From JAGOUB01 sp964640945 (GTDB taxonomy: Bacteria; Patescibacteriota; Gracilibacteria; Peribacterales; Peribacteraceae): DNA of 33,254 bases. The position numbers were made by a program, and so were the translations under genes. The stretch covers positions 1 through 33,254 of the forward strand of contig CAZXIV010000014.1 of the NCBI GenBank assembly GCA_964640945.1, written 5' to 3'. This document shows, in pieces, positions 22,659 through 29,219 of this stretch (position 1 is the first letter of the stretch; every line of letters starts with the position of its first letter). The notes beneath the pieces are model-generated. The model was not told the DNA's origin and did no database searches. It saw only the letters and a program-made list of their open reading frames with translations.

Positions 22659-23447
22659 ATGATACGCGTCATTTGTCTGATCATCGTCGCACTGCTGTTT
22701 TTCTGGACAGCCACAGCCTCCGGTGAAGACCCTGCGCAACAACCGAACCTAGAGGATGAATCAGCGAAGTCCATACTCTCGCTCGTACTCCTTTCCATGA
22801 TAGCTCTGGGCACTATTTTCTTCTGCATCTGCGTAGAAATAGACGACCACAACCTACGTATTCGATGCCGAAAATGGCCAGCGGAGCTATCCGCAACTCT
22901 GGCAACACTAGAGAAGCAGATTGGTAGCTTCAAAGGGTCTCCTACTTTTCGAGAGGAACTCGCAACGTATACCAGGGTACTGGTGCTTCTGACGGAAGCA
23001 GTATCGGCGCAACCGCGCACAATAGATTGGTACTCACTCTATCGTCGCTTTTCAAGATTACAGGAGAACGTAGATTTGTTCGCCACAAGGGTTCAAGCCA
23101 TGAAGGAACAGGTAGAAACAGTGCGCAGGGAAGGGCCGAACCTCTTCAATTCCCTTCCGCGTCTTCTGGCGGAAACAAAAGAAAAGGCGGATAATGCTCT
23201 GGATTCATCTCGTGCTCTGAGCGCGAAGACAATACTGCTGAACGCCTGCACAATGTACTCCACCATCAGCCCGCCTACGTGCGATGCCGAATGGCTAAGG
23301 GTGTACCTCATGCTGCTCTTGCTTCAAGAGATGTGCGAACGAGCCAAAAATATTGCCAACGGAACATGCGCGATTCCAAACCCTGACGGGGATGACGAAG
23401 AAATCGATCTACCTGCTGGCGAGCGTCTCAATCCAAATGACATCTAA
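22659..23447 (+). CDS. Orphan membrane protein with coiled-coil region
   Basis: A 262-aa protein without a recognised family. Residues 1-20 form a signal-like hydrophobic segment, residues 38-60 a membrane helix (SLVLLSMIALGTIFFCICV), and the remainder is long and helical with heptad-like regions (SRLQENVDLFATRVQAMKEQ), ending in an acidic tail. Codon and base use are visibly less GC-rich than in the adjacent murD, suggesting recent acquisition. It is followed by its own terminator and by a transposase relic. Confidence 0.7.
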   Translation: MIRVICLIIVALLFFWTATASGEDPAQQPNLEDESAKSILSLVLLSMIALGTIFFCICVEIDDHNLRIRCRKWPAELSATLATLEKQIGSFKGSPTFREELATYTRVLVLLTEAVSAQPRTIDWYSLYRRFSRLQENVDLFATRVQAMKEQVETVRREGPNLFNSLPRLLAETKEKADNALDSSRALSAKTILLNACTMYSTISPPTCDAEWLRVYLMLLLLQEMCERAKNIANGTCAIPNPDGDDEEIDLPAGERLNPNDI

Positions 23448-23453
23448 CACTTT

Positions 23454-23481
23454 CCCCTGCATCAAGCATGCAGGGGTTTTT
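23454..23481 (+). terminator. Intrinsic terminator of the orphan membrane gene
   Basis: CCCCTGCAT, 5-nt loop, ATGCAGGGG, then TTTTT, six bases after the stop codon. Confidence 0.93.
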
Positions 23482-23502
23482 ATGAATAGAAAGATGCCCG
23501 CT

Positions 23503-23531
23503 AAAAAAAGGCCAACACCGAAGTGTTGGCC
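23503..23531 (-). terminator. Minus-strand intrinsic terminator without a visible gene
   Basis: Stem GGCCAACAC/GTGTTGGCC with a 4-nt loop, followed on the minus strand by seven T residues. No convincing minus-strand gene ends here, so it is probably a leftover of the adjacent insertion element. Confidence 0.7.
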
Positions 23532-23594
23532 CTAAACAGCTGCAAGGATTCATGCTCTACACCTTGCCTGCCACGGACGAGCCATTGCGCGAAG

Positions 23595-23780
23595 TGTTAT
23601 AGCATCAACGACATCGAGGCATTCTGGAGTTTTGCCAAAGTCCGTCTCCATCGTCTGCGAGGCATCCACAAACAGACGTTCCATCTGCATTTGAAAGAGT
23701 GCGAATGGCGATTCAATCATCGTCACAAAAACCTGTGTATTGTTCTCCTGTCTCTCATCCGAAAACACCCTCTCAGCTAG
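23595..23780 (+). pseudogene. C-terminal relic of an IS1595-family transposase
   Basis: The plus-strand frame reads NDIEAFWSFAKVRLHRL and then FHLHLKECEWRFNHRHKN, closely matching the conserved C terminus of IS1595-type DDE transposases (E of the catalytic triad, FHLHLKECEWRFN). The upstream two thirds, with the zinc ribbon and the catalytic aspartates, are absent; sequence before 23595 has no transposase match. It is therefore an inactive fragment, marking this stretch (23448-23892) as a former insertion site. Confidence 0.8.
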
Positions 23781-23892
23781 TCTTGAGCCTTTGTTTAATA
23801 TAAGCCAAAATTATGTGATAACTGTTCGTTGTCACGTATCAGGAAACCAAAAAGGACCATGGCGACCGAAAGGTCTCAGGTACAATCAGGCT

Positions 23893-24309
23893 ATGCGCCT
23901 CTCCTCGATTATGCTTCTGGCCGTCTTGTTCACTACCGTCATTCCCGGAGTGGCAGTCGCCGCTCCGACCGAAGATTGCATCTTCAGTGACTCCTTTGCG
24001 ATGCGTTCGGGACAGCTCCCGTTCGCCGGAACCCTCGACCAGCAAGTGGCTGCCTCGATGGACAACATTTTCGCCACCTCCGACCGCTTCATCATCAACA
24101 ACACCCAGAAGATCGGCGGCCTACCTGCCGTCCGCATCACGACGACCAGCGACGACGGGGCTATTCAAAAGATCCTCTACGTCAACAAAGGCGATCATTC
24201 CTACCAATTAAACCTTAGCGCCAACAAAGCCACCTTCGCTCGGCAAAGAAAGAATCTCCGCCTCCTGTTGCGCCGACCATTCGATGGCCAAGCGATACTC
24301 TGCCAGTAA
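23893..24309 (+). CDS. Small secreted protein, unknown
   Basis: A 138-aa exported protein. A signal peptide (RLSSIMLLAVLFTTVIPGVAV) ends at an AxA-like site before APTEDC. The mature chain has two Cys residues, near its start and as the penultimate residue, so a single disulfide closing the domain is possible. No family is recognised. The ATG lies six bases after TACAAT, supporting the start over the longer open frame that begins inside the transposase relic. It converges on grpE with only six bases between the genes. Confidence 0.7.
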   Translation: MRLSSIMLLAVLFTTVIPGVAVAAPTEDCIFSDSFAMRSGQLPFAGTLDQQVAASMDNIFATSDRFIINNTQKIGGLPAVRITTTSDDGAIQKILYVNKGDHSYQLNLSANKATFARQRKNLRLLLRRPFDGQAILCQ

Positions 24310-24315
24310 GTACTC

Positions 24316-24876
24316 TCAGGCTTTCGAACCGTCGCCGACGCGCACCTTCGCCACACGCAGGACTTTGCCGCTAAGTTCGTAGCCGTCTTCGAGCACATCA
24401 ATCACCTGGCCCTCGGGGCCGGGGCCGACGGTGAGAATCTCGTGCCGATTGGGGTCGGCGGGTTGGCCGAGGGGTGAGATCTTCGTGAGGCCTACTTCGG
24501 TGAGCATCCGCATCATGTCCTGCTCCACCACCTGGATGCCGGTCGCCCAGCTATCGGTCTTCAGCGCCTCGGGCAGGTGCGCGAACGCGCGCTGGAAGTT
24601 ATCAACGATCGGCAGCAGCCGCTTAAGCAGTGACTCGACCGCGAATTTGCCGAGCTGATCGCGCTCGCGGTCTAGACGAGCCTTGGCGTTTTGGAGGTCG
24701 GCCTGGGCCCGGGCGGCCACCTCTCTGAATTTCTCGGCCTCAGTCTGCTGAGCCTTGGCTTCAACCAGTTCTGTCTGGAGCACCGCCACCTGAGCCTCCA
24801 GCTCGGCGCACTTCGCCAATAGGAGGGAAGTGTCGAGAGGGTCGCCGGCGGGAGTTTTGGCTTCGTCTTTGGTCAT
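24316..24876 (-). CDS. grpE: Nucleotide exchange factor GrpE
   Basis: Releases ADP from DnaK. The 186-aa product has a long N-terminal coiled coil (CAELEAQVAVLQTELVEAKA), the conserved ARAQADLQNAKARLDRER, LLPIVDNFQRAF, and a C-terminal beta domain with GQPADPNRHE and VLEDGYELSGKVLRVAKV. Length is normal. A TATCAT box ends eight bases before the ATG. dnaK and dnaJ are not in the window. Confidence 0.95.
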   Translation of the reverse strand: MTKDEAKTPAGDPLDTSLLLAKCAELEAQVAVLQTELVEAKAQQTEAEKFREVAARAQADLQNAKARLDRERDQLGKFAVESLLKRLLPIVDNFQRAFAHLPEALKTDSWATGIQVVEQDMMRMLTEVGLTKISPLGQPADPNRHEILTVGPGPEGQVIDVLEDGYELSGKVLRVAKVRVGDGSKA

Positions 24877-24985
24877 GCGGGGACATGATACTGAAGTCCG
24901 GAAGGCCGGGAAATGGCCTTCCCCCAGAAAGAGGCCTTGGGCATACTCTGCGGGCGCTCAAGCATCGATCTCTCGCAACGTGGAT

Positions 24986-25061
24986 GTCACGGTAGCTCAG
25001 TTGGTAGAGCATGGGACTCATAAGCCCAGGGTCGCCGGTTCAATCCCGGCCCGTGACACCA
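24986..25061 (+). tRNA. tRNA with CAT anticodon (Met, elongator type)
   Basis: 76 nt including encoded CCA. GTCACGG pairs fully with CCGTGAC, so the 1-72 mismatch of initiator tRNA is absent. The anticodon loop is CTCATAA. The anticodon stem TGGGA/GCCCA has one mismatch at the loop end. A tRNA-Ile with lysidine-modified CAT is the alternative. An AT-richer island begins just after its 3' end. Confidence 0.9.
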
Positions 25062-25127
25062 TTCACAGTTCCTCATTCTGCTTATCTTTATATTGATGAG
25101 CGATATTGAGCATGAGAAGATGCACCC

Positions 25128-25412
25128 ATGGGCACAAATACTCCAATTGAGAATCAGATTGATGCGGTATTGCAGAAATTACCGCCACAGGAACGTCGTA
25201 TAGATTTTTACGGGGTTCTTCCAGATGAGTTAAAGGAGCAGCTTCGAGGAAAAGTAATCGCATTATGCGGCAGAGAAGTGATTGTTGGTGAGAATCTCGC
25301 AGCTACTGAACAAAGCGCGAAAGATCGATGGCAGGGAAGACCTGTCACCCTCATCCCAGGCTTGCCTACCTCAGATATTACTCTTGAGGAATTAGAAGGA
25401 AGGGATAAGTAA
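25128..25412 (+). CDS. Small DUF5678-like protein
   Basis: A 94-aa protein. The segment LRGKVIALCGREVIVGEN, followed by a helix and the closing VTLIPGLP, resembles the small alpha/beta DUF5678 pattern (chain of strand, strand, helix, strand); similarity is modest. Many proteins of this type are found with toxin-antitoxin or protease-like genes, but no partner is obvious. Base composition is AT-richer than the core genes. No clear Shine-Dalgarno. Confidence 0.55.
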   Translation: MGTNTPIENQIDAVLQKLPPQERRIDFYGVLPDELKEQLRGKVIALCGREVIVGENLAATEQSAKDRWQGRPVTLIPGLPTSDITLEELEGRDK

Positions 25413-25507
25413 ATCTATCGTCCTGCCACGCAGACAAGGAACTTCGATTTCGAGCACGGCGAGATAACATGAATAAGGTTCCGTATTACCATCTCTAAAA
25501 TAACAAC

Positions 25508-26026
25508 ATGCTGACTACATCACACGCAATCGTCGGCTATCTCATCTATGAAAAGAAAAGCAAAAAAGAACGGATATATGCAATCGTAGGATCAGTCATT
25601 CCTGATGCTACTTTTTTCCTTACCATACCTTTTTTACTCATTACTGCGCCAGAGCAACTGCTCAATTCCTTTCTGGCACATGAAGATATTTATGCGAGCA
25701 ATGTGGATTTTCTGATTGGCTCGATTCTTAATTCGATTTGGCTTTGGGGGGCAGTGATTATTATAGGAAAGCTCTTGTACAAATCTTTGCTGCCAATCGG
25801 AATTGGAGCAATCGCACACATCATCGCAGATGCACTGACTCATCAAGGAGGATGGGCATGGAATCACCTTTACCCTTTAAACATTGCTCCAATACAAGGG
25901 GTGTTTGATTTCATGAGCCCTTGGTTTTTACTGGTAGAGCATATAGTTTGGATTATTATCTTTACGCCTCGCATTTGGCATTTCTTTCGGAAAAGGAGAA
26001 TTACAAGTTCAATAAGTACACTGTAA
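25508..26026 (+). CDS. YdjM/DUF457-type membrane-bound metal-dependent hydrolase
   Basis: A 172-aa integral membrane protein with about four helices. It shows the metal-site pattern of this family: TSHAIVGYLI at the N terminus, GSVIPDATFF, and HIIADALTHQGG (HxxxD). In this family (inner-membrane putative hydrolases induced by LexA in enterobacteria) the natural substrate is not known. The ATG lies six bases after TAAAAT, so the transcript may be leaderless. The AT-rich composition suggests acquisition with the surrounding island. Confidence 0.75.
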   Translation: MLTTSHAIVGYLIYEKKSKKERIYAIVGSVIPDATFFLTIPFLLITAPEQLLNSFLAHEDIYASNVDFLIGSILNSIWLWGAVIIIGKLLYKSLLPIGIGAIAHIIADALTHQGGWAWNHLYPLNIAPIQGVFDFMSPWFLLVEHIVWIIIFTPRIWHFFRKRRITSSISTL

Positions 26027-26072
26027 CCCCCGCGTCACCATCAATAGTATCCTCTGGTAACCCTCGGAACTA

Positions 26073-26111
26073 TTGCCTGGGAACTACTTTTAAGATATTC
26101 TTAAAGTAGTT
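26073..26111 (+). promoter_or_regulatory. Promoter and operator palindrome of the toxin-antitoxin pair
   Basis: -35 TTGCCT (26073-26078), 17-bp spacer, -10 TATTCT (26096-26101). A near-perfect 30-bp inverted repeat (26082-26111; arms beginning AACTACTTT and ending AAAGTAGTT) covers the spacer and -10. A further half-site AACTACTT lies at 26115-26122. This is the layout expected for autorepression by a ribbon-helix-helix antitoxin. Confidence 0.75.
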
Positions 26112-26134
26112 TATAACTACTTACCAAGTACACC

Positions 26135-26374
26135 ATGCTGACGCAAGTATCGTTCACGGCTGAGAAAACACTAAAGAATAAAGCTCTAGAGAAAGCCAAA
26201 AGCCAAGGCATTACCCTCAAGGCGTTCCTCGTCTACGCCATGAGCGGGTTTGTGGACGGAAAAATAACACTGAGTATCGCTGTGTCGAAGGAAGAACCAG
26301 AGGTGGAGGAGTTGGTATTTGCCGACACGGACATCAACGCCAAGGCGAAGAAGCTCGCACGGCTCCTGCGTTAG
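26135..26374 (+). CDS. Antitoxin, RelB/DinJ-like ribbon-helix-helix
   Basis: A 79-aa protein. The N-terminal strand-helix-helix (TQVSFTAEKTLKNKALEKA, GITLKAFLVYAMSGFVDG) matches RelB/DinJ DNA-binding antitoxins, and the C-terminal tail would neutralise the toxin. It is followed one base later by the toxin ATG. It should bind the palindrome overlapping its own promoter. Assignment rests on fold pattern plus gene order. Confidence 0.75.
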   Translation: MLTQVSFTAEKTLKNKALEKAKSQGITLKAFLVYAMSGFVDGKITLSIAVSKEEPEVEELVFADTDINAKAKKLARLLR

Positions 26375-26375
26375 G

Positions 26376-26744
26376 ATGGTAATACTGACACAGTACATCG
26401 CCAAACATGAATGGGGCCCTGTCCGCCGCATGGTGACTCTGGAAGATATCGTTGAAGGGTCCCAAAAAGTACAGAAGGGCTTAGCCGTAGAAACGAAGTC
26501 CATACTGAAGGGTGCACGATTTTACAAAGTCCGCATAGGCAAGAAGGGGGATGTAAGAATGGTCGTCTTCCTCGCCACCGAAAGTCAGAAAATTATTCCC
26601 GTGCTCATTCGCCTAAAGAAAGACAAACTCTTCGGTATGAACATGGCTATGAATAATCCACACGTCGTTAAACAAATTCGAAAGAATCTCGATCAGATCA
26701 TCGATGATATGGAGAAAGGGAAATATGAAGAATTCTCTTCTTGA
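26376..26744 (+). CDS. Toxin, RelE/ParE-like
   Basis: A 122-aa basic protein. Strands ARFYKVRIGKKGDVRMVVF and KIIPVLIRLKKDK, followed by a C-terminal helix (VVKQIRKNLDQIIDDMEKG), fit the RelE/ParE superfamily; the first 45 residues are an extra helical region. RelE-type toxins cleave mRNA on the ribosome, while ParE-type toxins poison gyrase, and the sequence does not decide between them. The ATG at 26376 is one base after the antitoxin stop; the longer frame overlapping the antitoxin is rejected. Confidence 0.75.
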   Translation: MVILTQYIAKHEWGPVRRMVTLEDIVEGSQKVQKGLAVETKSILKGARFYKVRIGKKGDVRMVVFLATESQKIIPVLIRLKKDKLFGMNMAMNNPHVVKQIRKNLDQIIDDMEKGKYEEFSS

Positions 26745-26784
26745 GGACGGTATGCCTTTTGACCGAAGGCAATGCATGCTCGAC

Positions 26785-26808
26785 CACCAAAAGATATGAT
26801 CTTTGGTG
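26785..26808. promoter_or_regulatory. Inverted repeat upstream of the 79-aa orphan
   Basis: CACCAAAAGAT and ATCTTTGGTG flank a 3-nt centre, about 33 bases before the ATG at 26842. It could be an operator or a leader hairpin. Confidence 0.4.
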
Positions 26809-26841
26809 ACACTTGGCACCATAAGGGTTTGTCAGCCACTT

Positions 26842-27081
26842 ATGAATCGCTACCATGCCTTTCCCATGGCTCCGAAAACTATCAGCGAGTGGCGCGAAGA
26901 TCCTGATGCCGAACCAGAAGTCGATCGACGGGCCATTGAACGGTATATCGACCGCATTTTGAAAGACTCAACAGACGTGGATATTGAAACTTTCATTATC
27001 ATTGAACAGTGCAATACATGGTTTGAGGAGTACAAAAAAATCCTCAATAAGAAGAGACAGAGCCCGTCCGACAACGCATAA
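26842..27081 (+). CDS. Small acidic protein, unknown
   Basis: A 79-aa protein with acidic helices (WREDPDAEPEVDRRAIERYI) and a C-terminal helix with a single Cys (IIIEQCNTWFEEYKK). No family is recognised. An in-frame codon at 26803 would add 13 residues but lies inside the upstream palindrome. The stop codon merges into the A-tract of the following terminator. Confidence 0.6.
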   Translation: MNRYHAFPMAPKTISEWREDPDAEPEVDRRAIERYIDRILKDSTDVDIETFIIIEQCNTWFEEYKKILNKKRQSPSDNA

Positions 27082-27110
27082 AAAAGGCCCCTTTTGAAGA
27101 GGGCCTCTTT
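27081..27110. terminator. Bidirectional terminator
   Basis: A-tract plus GGCCC pairs with GGGCC plus a T-rich tail. The left A run gives six T residues on the minus strand, so it can end the minus-strand micro-ORF at 27118 as well as the plus-strand gene. Confidence 0.8.
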
Positions 27111-27117
27111 ATGCACC

Positions 27118-27177
27118 TTATTTCGGGCAGGTGCAGCTAGCCATGGGCTGGTTGCAAACGGAGCAATTTCCATCCAT
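27118..27177 (-). CDS. Candidate 19-aa Cys-rich micropeptide
   Basis: Minus-strand frame encoding MDGNCSVCNQPMASCTCPK. The CxxC and CxC pairs look like a minimal zinc knuckle. Its stop lies seven bases before the bidirectional terminator, which is what one expects of a real gene end. Two other overlapping frames are also open here, no clear promoter spacing exists, and 19 aa is too short for statistics, so this is tentative. Confidence 0.35.
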   Translation of the reverse strand: MDGNCSVCNQPMASCTCPK

Positions 27178-27291
27178 AAGTTGGGATGGGAAGAAAATAA
27201 AACATCTCTGATTCTACCTGGCAACACACCAGCCACCGCCGATTATCTCGATCATTTTTAACGCTTGTGACGAAGGCCGGAAGGCGGGAAG

Positions 27292-28233
27292 ATGAGTGGG
27301 ATGATCGAGCTCCAACGCAAACTCATGGGCGATTCGTTGCGCAATACGGCCTTCGCACACGCGCTCGACGCCGCCATCATCCGCACGGAGAGCACCGTCA
27401 CTGATATCGGCGCGGGCACGGGCTTCTTGAGCGCGCTGGCGCTCCAGCTCGGCGCCAAGGAAGTGGTGATGTACGAGGCCGGCGAGATCGCCGCGCTCTG
27501 CGAGCACTTTATGAAGCAGAATACGCTAAAGAACTGGAAGCTCATCCGGCGTCACTCAGCCGAGGTAAAGCAGCCGGTCCAGACCGACATCGTCGTCTCG
27601 GAGACGCTCGGCAACTACGCCTACGAAGAGCATATCGTCGAGATTTTGCGCGACGCCAAGCGCTTCCTCAAGCCCGGCGGCACCATCATCCCCGCCCGGG
27701 TAGAGCAGTGGATCTCGCCTGTGACCACCGCCCGCCTCTGGGATGAGATTAACGTCTGGGACCGAGTGGGGTACGGGCTCGATTTCGCCGAAGCCCGGCG
27801 CCTCACGCTCAATAATATGTACGTGAAGTCAGTCCTGCCCGGCGAGCTCTTTGCCGGCGGCCACGAGGCCCGCTTATGGGATACGCTCCGCGCTGAGGCG
27901 CCGGGTGCCAGCCGGCGTGAGGGGCGCGCCGCCTGGTCGGTACGCGAGCCAGAGACGGTCTATGGTTTCTGTCTCCACTGGGACGCCATCCTCACGGCGG
28001 ATATCACCCTCTCGACCAATCCCCTTGGTGAGGCGACACACTGGGAACAGATTTTCCTGCCCTTATTGACCCCCCTTAAGGTAAACCCGGGCGAGAGCCT
28101 GCACGTAGAATTGCGATCGGATACCCGCTACGAAATCGGGGTGCGCGTGCAATGGACGGCCGAGCGCTGCGACACAACCGGCGCCGTCTTACAAAGCTGC
28201 GCAATGGATATGAAGGACGGCTGGTTAGGGTAG
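27292..28233 (+). CDS. Protein arginine methyltransferase (PRMT)-like enzyme
   Basis: A 313-aa class I SAM methyltransferase that follows the PRMT pattern in detail. The SAM site is TDIGAGTGFLSALALQLGAK (residues 37-56). The double-E loop is SETLGNYAYEEHI, with E104 and E113 nine apart as in PRMT1. It continues RDAKRFLKPGGTIIPARVE and has the THW loop (249-251) before a C-terminal beta-barrel-like region. PRMTs methylate arginine side chains; the target here is unknown. The dimerisation arm appears short. The ATG at 27292 is used, and a second ATG at 27301 is possible. It is followed by a promoter and an alpha/beta hydrolase gene in the same direction. Base composition is core-like. Confidence 0.75.
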   Translation: MSGMIELQRKLMGDSLRNTAFAHALDAAIIRTESTVTDIGAGTGFLSALALQLGAKEVVMYEAGEIAALCEHFMKQNTLKNWKLIRRHSAEVKQPVQTDIVVSETLGNYAYEEHIVEILRDAKRFLKPGGTIIPARVEQWISPVTTARLWDEINVWDRVGYGLDFAEARRLTLNNMYVKSVLPGELFAGGHEARLWDTLRAEAPGASRREGRAAWSVREPETVYGFCLHWDAILTADITLSTNPLGEATHWEQIFLPLLTPLKVNPGESLHVELRSDTRYEIGVRVQWTAERCDTTGAVLQSCAMDMKDGWLG

Positions 28234-28243
28234 ACTGGAGCCG

Positions 28244-28966
28244 ATGCGCGCCACGCTTCTCTGTCTGCACGGTTGGGGCGGGAGTTCCTCGTCCTTCAAC
28301 ACGCTCCGCACCAAATTGCAGGACGCCGACGTGGAATTCCTCGCACCCGACCTGCCGGGCTTCGGCACCGAACCCGAACCAGACGAGCCCTGGAACGTCG
28401 ATAGCTACGGTACTTGGGTGGTGGGGTGGCTGAAAAAGAATCGTCAGAGCAAAGGTCCACTCTTACTCCTGGGCCACAGCCACGGTGGGCGTATCGCCCT
28501 CAAGCTTGTTGCTAGCGGCACGCTCACGCCCGATCACCTCTACCTCTGCGCGCCCGCCATCAATCGGCACCACCGCTACCGCTTGCGTCGCAAGGTCGGC
28601 CAGACACTCGCCAAGACGGGTAAGGCGGTCCTGAGCCTACCCGTCCTCTCGGCCTTCGCCCCGCTGGGCAAAACGGCGCTCTATAAGCTGATGCGCGTCC
28701 ATGACTACGAGAAAGCCTCGCCCATCATGCAAAAGACCCTGGTGCTCGTCACACAGGAGGATATCTCTCTGTTGGCCGACCGCATCAGCGTGCCGACCGA
28801 TCTTTTTTGGGGGAATGAGGACAGCCAAACCCCCGTCGAGGACGGTGAGTTCCTGGCCAGCGCCATCAAGCCTTGTCGCCTGCACCGCTACGCTGGCGTC
28901 CGCCACGCCGTCCACCGCGATCGCGCGGCCGAGATCGCGGCCGTCATCCGGCACGCGATCGCGTAA
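28244..28966 (+). CDS. Alpha/beta hydrolase
   Basis: A 240-aa soluble hydrolase. Visible are the oxyanion-hole CLHGWGGSSSSF, APDLPGFG, the nucleophile elbow LLLGHSHGGRIAL (Ser), WGNEDSQTP (Asp) and GVRHAVHRDR (His). The fold is that of esterases and C-C hydrolases, and the substrate is unknown. The ATG is seven bases after TAGACT. It lies beside the PRMT-like gene and upstream of the murF operon. Confidence 0.88.
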   Translation: MRATLLCLHGWGGSSSSFNTLRTKLQDADVEFLAPDLPGFGTEPEPDEPWNVDSYGTWVVGWLKKNRQSKGPLLLLGHSHGGRIALKLVASGTLTPDHLYLCAPAINRHHRYRLRRKVGQTLAKTGKAVLSLPVLSAFAPLGKTALYKLMRVHDYEKASPIMQKTLVLVTQEDISLLADRISVPTDLFWGNEDSQTPVEDGEFLASAIKPCRLHRYAGVRHAVHRDRAAEIAAVIRHAIA

Positions 28967-28984
28967 AAATCAGGTTCGATTGGC

Positions 28985-29104
28985 TTACTGACCCATCAGC
29001 TTCGGGCTGATGATGAAGACAAAATCGAAGAACATCGCGGCGAGCAGGAAGCCGGCAACAACGTAATAGAGAGGAGGATGATTAGTCGTGAAGACCTTGG
29101 ACAT
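28985..29104 (-). CDS. 39-aa small membrane protein
   Basis: Minus-strand frame of 39 aa: a short polar N terminus (SKVFTTNHPP) and one hydrophobic helix (YYVVAGFLLAAMFFDFVFII) ending SPKLMGQ. A TACAAT box lies 25 bases before the ATG, in an AT-rich intergenic stretch shared with the divergent murF. Topology suggests a single-pass membrane peptide. It fills the otherwise empty gap between hydrolase and murF. Function is unknown. Confidence 0.6.
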   Translation of the reverse strand: MSKVFTTNHPPLYYVVAGFLLAAMFFDFVFIISPKLMGQ

Positions 29105-29219
29105 GGGGGTGTGGGTGTAAGGTGCTCTTATTGTAACATATTTTAAGAAATATTGCTAGTTTCAACCGGGGGGCAATTGGGGGACGACGGCTGAGGAAAG
29201 CGCTACACTGGCCCTTACA

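Noticed and set aside
23550..23768. 72-aa minus-strand frame opposite the transposase relic
   Set aside because: The plus-strand frame matches the IS1595 transposase C terminus; this is its shadow.
26027..26045. CGTCACCAT as a right-hand copy of the tRNA-Met 3' end
   Set aside because: Only a loose match to CGTGACACCAT; too short and imperfect to call an attachment site.
28994..29012. CATCAGC/GCTGATG hairpin as terminator of the hydrolase gene
   Set aside because: No following T tract, and it lies within the small membrane-protein reading frame.
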